Below are positions 55,871 through 64,000 of a stretch of DNA of 64,000 bases, one piece after another; position 1 is the first letter of the stretch, and every line of letters begins with the position of its first letter. The translations under genes and the position numbers were made by a program. Source of the stretch: G020348185 sp964525045 (GTDB taxonomy: Bacteria > Nitrospirota > Nitrospiria > Nitrospirales > UBA8639); contig CAZGFD010000018.1 in the NCBI GenBank assembly GCA_964525045.1, positions 1 to 64,000 on the forward strand. The letters are read 5' to 3'. A model generated the notes under the pieces. That model saw only the letters and a program-made list of their open reading frames with translations. It made no database searches and was not told where the DNA came from.

Positions 55871-57206
55871 AATTTCCGACATCCGGCTCCTTCCGCAAAA
55901 CCTTGAAGCTGAACAATGCGTTCTTGGCGCTATTCTCCTGGATAACGCCTCGTTAAACCGTGCCATGGAGATTCTCACCGATGAGGATTTTTATCAAGGG
56001 CGGCATCGGACCTTGTATCAAGCTATGATGGATCTTTCAGAAAAGAATGAAGCCGTTGATCAAATCACTTTGACCGAATACTTACGTGGCAATGGTAAGC
56101 TGGACGAAATCGGAGGGTCCTCCTATATTGCCGAGCTGGTTCAAATCGTTCCCAGCGCGGCCAATATCCGCTTTCACTCCAAAATCGTTCGCGATAAGGC
56201 CCTACTCCGAGGCTTGATCCGAACGGCCACGGATGTGGTGTCCAGAGGATATGAAGCGACAGGCCAAACCGATGACCTTTTGGAATACGCTGAACGGGAA
56301 ATCTTTCGACTTGCCCAAGGCAAATTGGGACGATCGTTCATCCCTGTCAATCAAATTATTCAAGAAAGCGTCGAAATTGTCGATCGATTATACAGTCGGA
56401 AAGAGCGCATCACTGGAATTCCGACCGGGTTTACCGACCTGGATTATCTCACGGCAGGGTTACAACCGTCCGATCTGATCATCATTGCGGGTCGGCCCAG
56501 CATGGGAAAGACCAGTCTTGCGTTAGGAATAGCCGAATATGCGGCGATCCATGCTCATGCCAAGGTAGGGATTTTTAGCTTGGAAATGTCAAAAGCTCAA
56601 TTGGTTTTGCGTATGCTCAGTTCACAAGCTCTTCTCGACTCCCACAATCTTCGAACCGGGCATTTAACCAGTGAGGATTGGAAAGCCTTAACCTCCGCGG
56701 CCGGAAGATTGGAGGAAGCTCCGATCTATATTGATGACTCTGGGAATCTGACCGTTCAACAAATGCGCGGAAAAGCGCGCAGGCTCAAGGCAGAACATGG
56801 TCTCGATCTGGTCATTATTGATTATCTCCAATTAATGGAAGGACGACGGGATGTGGAGAACCGGCAGCAGGAAATTTCCGACATTTCCCGGGCCTTGAAG
56901 GCATTAGCGAAAGAACTTGAAATTCCTGTTCTGGCTTTGTCACAGTTGAGCCGAGCCGTTGAAAATCGAAAACCCCCGATTCCCGTATTAGCTGATCTTC
57001 GGGAATCAGGAGCTATTGAGCAAGATGCCGACGTCGTCATGTTTATCTACCGGGAAGAAGTCTATGATTCGGAAACCGACGAGAAGGGCATCGCTCAAAT
57101 CCTTGTTCGTAAGCACCGGAATGGCCCAATCGGGGAGCCACGGCTACAATTTCATGAGCGATATGCGAAGTTTAATAATCTAATAGAAACCCACGATACG
57201 ACTTGA
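55857..57206 (+). CDS. dnaB: Replicative DNA helicase DnaB
   Basis: A 449-residue hexameric helicase that unwinds DNA at the replication fork. The N-terminal domain (about 10-115) begins LPQNLEAEQCVLGAILLDN; the RecA-like C-terminal domain has Walker A GRPSMGKTSLALGIAEYAA, Walker B LDLVIIDYLQLMEG, LSQLSRAVENRKPPIPVLADLRESGAIEQDADVVMFIYREEVY (motif H3/H4) and the C-terminal IAQILVRKHRNGPIG. Length is normal and there is no intein. It overlaps hisZ and is probably co-transcribed with it. Confidence 0.97.
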   Translation: MPISEISDIRLLPQNLEAEQCVLGAILLDNASLNRAMEILTDEDFYQGRHRTLYQAMMDLSEKNEAVDQITLTEYLRGNGKLDEIGGSSYIAELVQIVPSAANIRFHSKIVRDKALLRGLIRTATDVVSRGYEATGQTDDLLEYAEREIFRLAQGKLGRSFIPVNQIIQESVEIVDRLYSRKERITGIPTGFTDLDYLTAGLQPSDLIIIAGRPSMGKTSLALGIAEYAAIHAHAKVGIFSLEMSKAQLVLRMLSSQALLDSHNLRTGHLTSEDWKALTSAAGRLEEAPIYIDDSGNLTVQQMRGKARRLKAEHGLDLVIIDYLQLMEGRRDVENRQQEISDISRALKALAKELEIPVLALSQLSRAVENRKPPIPVLADLRESGAIEQDADVVMFIYREEVYDSETDEKGIAQILVRKHRNGPIGEPRLQFHERYAKFNNLIETHDTT

Positions 57207-57287
57207 AAATAGTTCTCAATTGTGCTCTCCTTCCGATATACTAACCATTGAGATCCTTTTCCGTTATAATGGTCGTAAGACTATCCT

Positions 57288-59114
57288 ATGGCTTGGGTCA
57301 ACATGACAAATTCTGACATTTCTCATACTTCCGTTATGACCCCCTATTGGGGACGCTTAGCTGTCACCATTTTGGTGGTTCCCGTGATGATTGTGTCATG
57401 TGGAACGGCCCCCCAGGTCCAATCCCAGCCAGAGCATCCTCAAATTACTGTCACCCCGGTCACGCATCCTCAAGCCTATTACCATTTTCTTCGTGGTTAC
57501 TTGGCCGAAATTAACCATGATTCTTCTCTTGCCCTTGAGGAATATGGTCAGGGCCTCAAATACGATCCGAATTCCGCCTATTTAAGAATCAGGATCGCCA
57601 GAATTCATTTCGCCAATGGAGAACTGTCTGCCGCCGTGGACGTGGCCGACCAGATATCGATGGACCAACTGACCAACAGTCAGGACCTGATCCGGTTGGC
57701 CAAAATCTATGCGGGAACGGGCCAGTCGGATCGCGCGCTGACACTATTTGATGAGGCCTTACGGCGAGAGCCCAACAACGTGGAGGCTTACGTTGGCAAA
57801 GGGGTGCTCTTATTGAGCCTGAAACGACTGGACGAAGCCGAACAGGTTTTTGAAACGGCCTTGAGCCAAGTTCCCTATTTACCATCATCACATTATTATC
57901 TGGCCCAGATAGCAAAAGAACGCAAGCGCCATGATGAAGCCGAAAGGCATTTCCTCAAAGCGATTGAGCAAAAACCCGACTATGAGCGTGCCTATCGGGG
58001 CCTCGCCGGTCTTTACGAAAACAACGGGGAACCCGCTAAAGCCATAGGTTTATATGAAGAGTTCCTTCAATCAGTCAATCCGCACCACAAAGAATTTCGT
58101 TTGCAACTGGTTCGTCTTCATATCCGCGACAAATCCTATGATAAGGCTCTCGACCAACTTGGACACATTTTGGAGGATAATCCGGGTGACCTCAGTGCCC
58201 AAGTTCGAAAGGCCTTCATATTAGGGGAAATGGGCAATTACCAACAGGCAGCAGAGGATCTCAAGCATATTCTCGAAACCCGCCCCGACGAGCTCCGAGT
58301 CCGTGACTTTTTGGGTCTGGTTTATGAGGAAATGAAGGATCATGATCGGGCGATTCAAGCCTACAAAAAGAACTTAGAGATTGATCCGACCTTTTTCGAT
58401 AGTACCCTTCATCTGGGATTTTTATCTTACCGACTCAAGAATTATGACGACGCGACCTATTATTTAGAGCAAGCCATTAATCTCAACCCCCAGCGCGCTG
58501 AACCATATTTGCTGTTAGGGTTGACCTACATGCAGACCCAGCAATATCAACAAGCCGCGGTTCAATTTGAAGGAGGCATTCAACAGGATCCGATGAATCC
58601 TGATTTCCATTTTAATTTGGGAACCGCCTATGACAAGTTGAATCGATTTGATGATTTTGTCCGGGAAATGGAAGAAACGTTGAATCTGGACCCCCGGCAT
58701 GCCGATGCGCTCAATTATTTGGGATATAGTTACGCAGATCGAGGTGTTCGTATCGAACAAGCCCTCGACTTAACTCAACGAGCTGTCCAATTGAAGCCAG
58801 AGAACGGGTATTATGTGGACAGCTTAGGCTGGGCGCTCTTTAAAATGGGGCGTCTCGAAGAAGCGCTCGAGACTATTCAACGTGCGCTCACCCTTGTCTC
58901 TGACGATCCGGTCATTTTTGAACACCTGGGTGAGATCTATTTGAAATTGGAAGAGCGAGAGAAAGCGAAAGATGCTTGGTCTCGATCGATTAAACTCGAC
59001 TCCTCGAATGAAGGGCTGATTCAGCGGTTCCGTGAGCAAGGGTTTGGGGAGCCTGCCCAAAAAGATACCGGTCAACCGGACCTACCAAAAGTCAGCCAAA
59101 TGCCAGCCGAATAA
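57288..59114 (+). CDS. TPR-repeat lipoprotein
   Basis: A 608-residue lipoprotein with a signal segment (about 21-35) ending in VPVMIVSC, the likely lipidated cysteine, and about 14 tetratricopeptide repeats over residues 60-590 (for example DLIRLAKIYAGTGQSDRALTLFDEALRREPNNVEAYVGKGVLLL). Large TPR lipoproteins often tether envelope assembly or secretion complexes; the partner is unknown. ATG 57288 and an in-frame ATG at 57303 are both possible; neither has a good ribosome site. It lies 82 bases after dnaB. Confidence 0.88.
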   Translation: MAWVNMTNSDISHTSVMTPYWGRLAVTILVVPVMIVSCGTAPQVQSQPEHPQITVTPVTHPQAYYHFLRGYLAEINHDSSLALEEYGQGLKYDPNSAYLRIRIARIHFANGELSAAVDVADQISMDQLTNSQDLIRLAKIYAGTGQSDRALTLFDEALRREPNNVEAYVGKGVLLLSLKRLDEAEQVFETALSQVPYLPSSHYYLAQIAKERKRHDEAERHFLKAIEQKPDYERAYRGLAGLYENNGEPAKAIGLYEEFLQSVNPHHKEFRLQLVRLHIRDKSYDKALDQLGHILEDNPGDLSAQVRKAFILGEMGNYQQAAEDLKHILETRPDELRVRDFLGLVYEEMKDHDRAIQAYKKNLEIDPTFFDSTLHLGFLSYRLKNYDDATYYLEQAINLNPQRAEPYLLLGLTYMQTQQYQQAAVQFEGGIQQDPMNPDFHFNLGTAYDKLNRFDDFVREMEETLNLDPRHADALNYLGYSYADRGVRIEQALDLTQRAVQLKPENGYYVDSLGWALFKMGRLEEALETIQRALTLVSDDPVIFEHLGEIYLKLEEREKAKDAWSRSIKLDSSNEGLIQRFREQGFGEPAQKDTGQPDLPKVSQMPAE

Positions 59115-59167
59115 AAAATAACGTTTCGGGTTTCGAGTTTCTGGTTTTCCAATTCTTTCAGATAGTT

Positions 59168-59334
59168 TGTAGTTGCACCATCTCATGGTGCTTCTGCATC
59201 TCAGAAAACCATTCAAGACTTCCGCAACCGAAGTAGAAAAAACCTTTAGAATCAGGCATGTGACTCACCTTACTGGAAATTGCATTTCCCACGCATGATT
59301 TCCTTGCAGGGCAGCATGAGATGCTGCAGCTACA
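59168..59334. mobile_element. MITE-like repeat, copy 2
   Basis: 167 bp with the same left terminus TGTAGTTGCACCATCTCATG as copy 1, and a right terminus that is the inverse of TGTAGCTGCAGCATCTCATG. The interior differs from copy 1. It lies between convergent genes (TPR lipoprotein and exonuclease). Confidence 0.65.
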
Positions 59335-59350
59335 AATTCCTAATCTCCTC

Positions 59351-60127
59351 CTAAATTGAAAATTCAGCCCAGAGCACGGTATGGTCAGATGGGTTTTCGG
59401 CTCGTCGAGGATTCACATCGACGCCAACTTTTGTACATTGTTGGGCAAAGACAGGAGTTGCCAGAATATGATCAATCCGCCAGCCACGATTATTCTCCAG
59501 AGCACTGGGTTGCCGGTAATCCCAAAAAGTAAATTGCTGTTTTTTGGGGTAGCGAAATCGATAGACATCAACAAATCCCCAAGAGATGGTTTCCTTGTAG
59601 GCCAGGCGAGCATCTTCGTGATAGCAAACATGTTTCAGGTGTTTGTCCGGATGATGCACATCTATGGGTTCCGGTGCCACATTCATGTCCCCACACCACA
59701 CCACTGGTTTGTTGGAAGAGAAATGTCTTTTGAAGTATGTATGGAGTCTTTGATACCAATCTAACTTATAGGCATATTTGGGTGAATCAATGGAAAAGCC
59801 CTGCGGGATATAGGTATTGATGATAGGAAGTCCCCGAACAACGACATGCAGAATGCGAGCATGGTCTTCCCCATTCGAACTTTGGCCCAAACCTGAAGAA
59901 ACCAGTTCAGGGGTGGTTCGGCTCAGCACCGCCACACCATTGTACGACTTCATCCCGCGATAGGTCACATGATAACCAGAACGGGCAAAGGCATCGATTG
60001 GAAAATCCGAATCCTGGACTTTCGTTTCTTGAAGACACAGCACATCGGGTTTTTTTTGTGCCAGCCAATCCAACACAATGCATAGCCGTTTCCGAATCGA
60101 GTTGACGTTGAAGGTGGCGATTTTCAT
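59351..60127 (-). CDS. xth: Exodeoxyribonuclease III
   Basis: A 258-residue member of the EEP nuclease family: 3'-5' exonuclease and AP endonuclease in base-excision repair. Metal and catalytic residues are present: Asn7 (FNVNSIR), Glu34 (LCLQETKVQ), Asp147/Asn149 (WCGDMNVAP), and Asp248/His249 (NPSDHTVLW). GWRIDHILAT near the C-terminus is family-typical. Length matches the family. ATG is preceded by a weak GGGATG-type region. Single gene. Confidence 0.95.
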   Translation of the reverse strand: MKIATFNVNSIRKRLCIVLDWLAQKKPDVLCLQETKVQDSDFPIDAFARSGYHVTYRGMKSYNGVAVLSRTTPELVSSGLGQSSNGEDHARILHVVVRGLPIINTYIPQGFSIDSPKYAYKLDWYQRLHTYFKRHFSSNKPVVWCGDMNVAPEPIDVHHPDKHLKHVCYHEDARLAYKETISWGFVDVYRFRYPKKQQFTFWDYRQPSALENNRGWRIDHILATPVFAQQCTKVGVDVNPRRAENPSDHTVLWAEFSI

Positions 60128-60232
60128 GGTGGGATGGGAACTACTTTAGTTTCGGGTTTCGGGTTTCGGGTAAAAAGAGATAATATCTTTCTTTCTCGAA
60201 ATTCAATCTCCAATAGTGAGACTTCACTCTTT

Positions 60233-60859
60233 ATGGACCAACAGATTTCATTTACCCGGGAAGAAATGGCAAGGCTTGCGGACACGGACTTTTTTCGGGC
60301 AAAGAGTCAAATTTCTGCGAAAGTTCGTTCATCTTTAGAACAGCTTCATCAGACATTCCAATTAGAACTCGTAGGCCGAAACCTGTTGGCTCCCAGGGGA
60401 TTTGATCCCGAATCTGTGCAATTTGTGAAAGGCGAAAACCTGGAAGATTTTCCTTATCAATATCTGGATTTTCCACGTCATTACACCCGAGAAGAAAAAT
60501 TTTCTTTTCGGTCATTGTTTTGGTGGGGTCATCACGTGGTGTTTGCTCTCATCCTGGAAGGAACCTCCATTCGCCAGTATAAACAAAACGTGATTAATCG
60601 GTATCCCATGCTGGCTGACCAAGGGATCTGTCTCTGTCTCAGCCCCTCGCTGTGGGAGTGGAAAGCGGGGCCAGGATATACCCTCGATTTCACTCATGAT
60701 CGAAAATCAGAAGTTGCGGCGGTTCTTGCCAACCGATCCTCCTTTAAAATAGCCCACTTTGTTCCCATGACCGATCCCCTCGTCCAATCCGGAGAGTACG
60801 TAGCTGTCGGTCAGGCAAAATTCCGAGCTATGCTGTCGATTATTACTCCCCGTGGATGA
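60233..60859 (+). CDS. Hypothetical protein, 208 residues
   Basis: A soluble protein with a helical N-terminus (FTREEMARLADTDFFRAKSQISAKVRSSLEQLHQTF) and a beta/aromatic-rich body (YQYLDFPRHYTREEKFSFRSLFWWGHHVVFALILEG, LSPSLWEWKAGPGYTLD). A similar combination is not assigned to a family I can name. ATG 60233 is chosen because the open frame before it runs through an intergenic TTTCGGG repeat, which would encode VSGFGFRV and is unlikely to be protein. It is divergent from xth. Confidence 0.68.
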   Translation: MDQQISFTREEMARLADTDFFRAKSQISAKVRSSLEQLHQTFQLELVGRNLLAPRGFDPESVQFVKGENLEDFPYQYLDFPRHYTREEKFSFRSLFWWGHHVVFALILEGTSIRQYKQNVINRYPMLADQGICLCLSPSLWEWKAGPGYTLDFTHDRKSEVAAVLANRSSFKIAHFVPMTDPLVQSGEYVAVGQAKFRAMLSIITPRG

Positions 60860-61009
60860 GTGTCATAATTTTTTTGAATCACCGTTTCTTCCCTAGACAC
60901 CTGAAACTTGAAACCTGAAACTTTCCTCACCCCTGCTCCTCCAACCAAAGCAATTCCAACAGCCCAGGCTGCGGGAGAGTCAGGACAACCCATTTTATCG
61001 GTTGTTCTT

Positions 61010-62158
61010 TTACCTTCCAGGAGTGAGATTTCCTAGAATGACCGGATGCCGCGCACCGGTTACGGCCGGAACATTATTGGCTTTTCCGTGCAACGTTTGA
61101 TAGGCCAACACCGCAAAGGCTTTGGCTTCAAAAGCTTTGCTGTGAGACCCACACTCTTCCATACGTTTGACAGGGACAGGATGAAATTCGTGAACCAATT
61201 CGGCCATCAACACTGGATGATAGACTCCTCCACCACCCACGATGACTTCATCAATGCCAGGCCTGATCCATTGTTGAGCCCGGCTAATCGACAGGGCAAT
61301 AAATCGGCAGGAGGTCGCTAAGATATCGGCGGTGGACCAATGGTTTCGTTTGGCTTTCGATAAGACCCGGTGAATGAAGGCACGTCCAAACTCTTCCCTA
61401 CCCGTCGATTTTGGAGGCGTTTGGTCCATGAACGGATGTGCGAGGAGCTGGTCAAGTAATCGGCGACGGATTTGACCACCTTTAGCACAGGACCCGCCTC
61501 GATCCATGGCAAATTTGCCGTGAGACTGTGCCTGAATGACTCCGTCCAACAGCATATTACCGGGACCCACATCAAAAGCCTGAATGTCATCGAGCCCCCC
61601 GGCGGCAGGAACCAGGGTAATATTGACGATACCCCCTAAGTTCACTACTAAACGGGAACATGATCGACGGCGAAACAGGAGGTGATGGACATACGGAGTG
61701 AGTGGGGCGCCTTCTCCCCCCGCAGCCAAATCCCTTGCCCGGAAATTGGACACTGTGGGAATCCCGGTTCGTTCGGCAATGACGGAAGGTTCGCCGATTT
61801 GCAGTGTTGACCGAATGGCCCCCACACCCGGCTCATGAATGGAATGGGGTCGATGATGGATGGTTTGGCCATGTGATCCAATCAGTCGGATTTTCTTTGT
61901 CGAGAGTCCGGAACGTTTAATAGTTTTCAGCGCGGCCTTGGCAAACACCTCACCGACTACCACATTCAAGTGACATATCTCCGAAACATCTCCTTGTTCA
62001 GAAACCCGCAAAATACGAGCCCTCAAGGCAGGGGAATACGGCAGTGAATCATGAGCCAGGAGTTGCACCCGGACGCTCCGTCCCCTTTGTCGAATATCTG
62101 TGATCGCGGAATCCACCCCATCGACCGAGGTTCCGGACATCAACCCGAGCACGATCAT
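61010..62158 (-). CDS. anmK: Anhydro-N-acetylmuramic acid kinase
   Basis: A 382-residue sugar kinase of the AnmK family. It hydrolyses the anhydro ring of 1,6-anhydro-MurNAc and phosphorylates it to MurNAc-6-phosphate, recycling cell-wall fragments such as those made by the MltB-type enzyme at 15166. Motifs: IVLGLMSGTSVDGVDSAI (ATP), GSHGQTIHHRP, NFRARDLAAGGEGAPL (catalytic Asp), VVNLGGIVNIT, DVGPGNMLLD and EVIVGGGGVYHPVLM. ATG 62158 is chosen because GAAGGGAAA precedes it; the frame runs 24 codons further upstream into the previous gene. It starts 13 bases after the GNAT gene. Confidence 0.95.
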   Translation of the reverse strand: MIVLGLMSGTSVDGVDSAITDIRQRGRSVRVQLLAHDSLPYSPALRARILRVSEQGDVSEICHLNVVVGEVFAKAALKTIKRSGLSTKKIRLIGSHGQTIHHRPHSIHEPGVGAIRSTLQIGEPSVIAERTGIPTVSNFRARDLAAGGEGAPLTPYVHHLLFRRRSCSRLVVNLGGIVNITLVPAAGGLDDIQAFDVGPGNMLLDGVIQAQSHGKFAMDRGGSCAKGGQIRRRLLDQLLAHPFMDQTPPKSTGREEFGRAFIHRVLSKAKRNHWSTADILATSCRFIALSISRAQQWIRPGIDEVIVGGGGVYHPVLMAELVHEFHPVPVKRMEECGSHSKAFEAKAFAVLAYQTLHGKANNVPAVTGARHPVILGNLTPGR

Positions 62159-62171
62159 GAGTTTCCCTTCC

Positions 62172-62576
62172 TCATTCAATTTTCTTCCGGTTCCACACCA
62201 TACCGGTTTGCTCTTGGTCGCTGAATCCAAGGGTTTTGTAAAAGGCTTGTCTATTCCTGGTGCACAACCAAAATAATTCGACTCGGTGAAGGGATGGGTG
62301 GCTCAAAATCCTGTTCACTAGCTGGGTTCCAATATCTTGACCTTGATAATCTCGATCAACAATGACATCCCAAATCGAAGCACGAAAGACATAGTCGGTC
62401 AGCACTCGGCCGAATCCGATTAACCGAGACTGGTCCCAGGCTGAAATGGCTAAATCGGTATGCAGAAGCATGTCCCTTGACTCCTCGACCGTTCGTCCAC
62501 GAGACCAGTCGGCTTGCTCGAACAAGGGAATCAGGCAGGAGGGGTTAAATTCTTTTGATTCAGAAAACGTAATCAT
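62172..62576 (-). CDS. GNAT-family N-acetyltransferase
   Basis: A 134-residue acetyltransferase. The acetyl-CoA-binding signature is DRDYQGQDIGTQLVNRIL, preceded by VIVDRDY and followed by a C-terminal NRQAFYKTLGFSDQ, the usual GNAT ending. Substrate unknown: amino groups of proteins, sugars or small molecules are possible. It lies 13 bases upstream of anmK on the same strand, so the two are likely co-transcribed; a link with amino-sugar recycling is inference. Confidence 0.88.
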   Translation of the reverse strand: MITFSESKEFNPSCLIPLFEQADWSRGRTVEESRDMLLHTDLAISAWDQSRLIGFGRVLTDYVFRASIWDVIVDRDYQGQDIGTQLVNRILSHPSLHRVELFWLCTRNRQAFYKTLGFSDQEQTGMVWNRKKIE

Positions 62577-62810
62577 GATCTGGTAAAGGTTGACAGCATT
62601 GTATTACACTAAATTACTATTGAAAAACTAGCAAGATAGAGTTGAAAAAGAATTCAATCAGTTTCAGGTTACAGGTTCCAGGTTTCAAGGCACAAAATTT
62701 TTGGGTTTTAAACTTGAAACCTGAAACTCAAAACTCCTGCAAGTTAGGCCTGCCTGGCCAGGGGAGATGCTGACGACGTTCAGAGAGTTAGTTTACAAGG
62801 AGCTAAAATT

Positions 62811-62990
62811 ATGCCCATGCTTGTGAAGAAATGTCCGAAATGTGGGATGCTCTTTTGGATCAAAGAGGAAGATATCCAATACCCGGATGAAAATACAATG
62901 AAAGTTACCTGCAATCATTGCCAACAAACCCTGCGAATCCCCCTGATTACACAAGGGCCGAATGCTGGTGCTCCCAAAATGGGACACTAA
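62811..62990 (+). CDS. Small zinc-ribbon protein, 59 residues
   Basis: A short frame: MPMLVKKCPKCGMLFWIK, then VTCNHCQQTLRIPL, with two CxxC pairs (CPKC and CNHC) spaced 23 residues apart, the form of a zinc ribbon. The stop is at 62988-62990. AAGGAG ends 8 bases before the ATG. The family may be FmdB-like or the MJ0042-type zinc finger, but I cannot decide. It lies alone between CCTGAAA-type repeats. Confidence 0.82.
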   Translation: MPMLVKKCPKCGMLFWIKEEDIQYPDENTMKVTCNHCQQTLRIPLITQGPNAGAPKMGH

Positions 62991-63122
62991 GAGAGTTTCA
63001 GGTTTCAGGTTTCACTTTTCAGGTGAGAAAACCCTTTCACGATGAACTCTTAACTCCTCAGGAGATCCCTCGAACCACTAGCCCCTTTTTAGAATACATG
63101 ACGACATTGGGAAGGGTTGAAA

Positions 63123-63258
63123 GAAATATCGAATATCGAACAGGAAATGTCGAATCATGAAGTGTAGGGAGTGTAATCTCTGACAGTGTGAATGCATTTT
63201 TCAAATGTCCTCATTTCCTTCGACATTCATAATTCCTTGTTGGATATTGGATATTCTT
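63123..63258. repeat. Palindromic intergenic repeat, copy 3
   Basis: About 136 bases. Left part AAATATCGAATATCGAACAG and GAATCATGAAGTGTAGGGAGTG; right part CGACATTCATAATTCCTTGTTGGATATTGGATATTC. The left and right arms are inverted repeats, and the centre matches copy 2. Confidence 0.6.
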
Positions 63259-63353
63259 CCTCTAAGTAGCTTCACAAAGCTATTCTTCATTTTCATATCA
63301 CCCAGCGAAAAAAAGACGCTTTGAACCCTATGACTCATTCTCTAAATTCTCAT

Positions 63354-64000
63354 GCGGTGTGAAACCTGGGCCGGGCTGGAGGTTTGTATCACCGGGGGTC
63401 CGGACGGTGAGGGAGGGGGAACAGGGCCTGTGGTCATGCTTTTACATGGGTTTGGGGCCCCTGGTGATGATCTTGTCCCACTTTGGCGTATGCTCGATGT
63501 GCCAAACGAGATACGATTCCTCTTTCCAGCAGCTCCCCTCTCAATGAACCTTGGATTCGGAGAATCCCGAGCCTGGTGGATGCTCGATATGGAGCGTCTG
63601 ACTCTGGCAAGAGCGCAAGGGCGATGGGATACCTTGACCAGGGAAATCCCTGCTGGTCTGCAAGCGGCCCATGATCAACTAATGAAATTTCTGGACCAAG
63701 CCAAACACCACATGAACATACTCCCTCAGCATCTCGCCGTCGGAGGATTTTCCCAAGGGGCCATGCTAGCTTGCGATTTGGTTCTTCGAACCAACCTTTC
63801 CATCGCCGGTCTTATCTTTATGTCCGGCTCCATCATTTCACGAGATTCCTGGTTTTCTTCAATTCCTCAACGCAAAGGCCTTCCGGTCTTTCAAAGCCAT
63901 GGGACCGATGACCCCCTCCTTTCATGTGACGTGGCACAGCAACTTCGCGATGCCTTCATCGCCGGAGGCCTTGAGGTCGACTGGAACGAATTTCGAGGTG
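63354..64000 (+). CDS. Phospholipase/carboxylesterase family hydrolase (3' part outside window)
   Basis: An alpha/beta-hydrolase of the phospholipase/carboxylesterase (YpfH/EstB-like) family. About 215 residues are visible: MLLHGFGAPGDDL (oxyanion region), VGGFSQGAMLACDLVL with nucleophilic Ser in GFSQG, and FQSHGTDDPLLS with the catalytic Asp. The catalytic His lies beyond the edge. An insert WWMLDMERLTLARAQGRWDTL is typical. Start ATG 63354; no clear ribosome site. Cut by the end of the window, so its length is unknown. Confidence 0.85.

Noticed and set aside
60134..60232. Upstream extension of the 60233 protein
   Set aside because: The extra codons run through an intergenic TTTCGGG repeat, so they are unlikely to be coding.

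Overview
The window looks like chromosomal DNA of a Nitrospira-type bacterium (phylum Nitrospirota). This is inferred from the overall gene set and moderate base composition; no rRNA or nitrification gene is present to prove it. Nearly every gene is bacterial, many encode exported proteins, and intergenic spaces are long and rich in short repeats. The left edge cuts a tRNA-His and the right edge cuts an esterase gene.

Region by region: 1-9952 holds mostly exported proteins (a cysteine-rich protein, a GH17-like glycosidase, a haem-binding DUF3365 sensor, a membrane class III nucleotide cyclase, an LssY-type lipoprotein). 10130-18700 holds a secreted papain/C39-like protein, a Tat-exported beta-carbonic anhydrase, an NmrA-like reductase, an MltB-type transglycosylase, a BON-domain protein and small hypothetical proteins. 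18832-22861 has two divergent glycolytic genes: an unusual 6-phosphofructokinase fused to a histidine-phosphatase-like domain, and pyruvate kinase. 23136-26914 has an outer-membrane barrel, an orphan ABC substrate-binding protein and a DsbA-like protein.

27127-38330 is the regulatory centre. A three-gene signalling operon (PAS/GAF histidine kinase, receiver-PAS kinase, NarL-type regulator) is divergent from a LuxI-type acyl-homoserine-lactone synthase gene. A 20-bp lux-box-like palindrome lies between them, and a LuxR receptor gene is convergent with luxI. Around this centre, three copies of a 74-bp intergenic element, all exactly the same length, sit upstream of three otherwise unrelated sets of exported-protein genes. 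The third set is a 1287-residue beta-helix surface protein with about 100-residue repeats. This element is the best candidate for an undescribed regulon.

42194-64000 is more housekeeping: a decayed IS3 fragment, a PagL-like deacylase, a hopanoid C-3 methylase (HpnR), a sodium symporter, a double-domain ThyX-like protein, serC-serA, hisZ-dnaB, TPR proteins, exonuclease III, AnmK with a GNAT enzyme, a small zinc-ribbon protein and a carboxylesterase. Intergenic spaces here carry three repeat families: a MITE-like element (two copies), a palindromic ATATCGAA-type element (three copies) and heptamer CCTGAAA/TTTCGGG runs.
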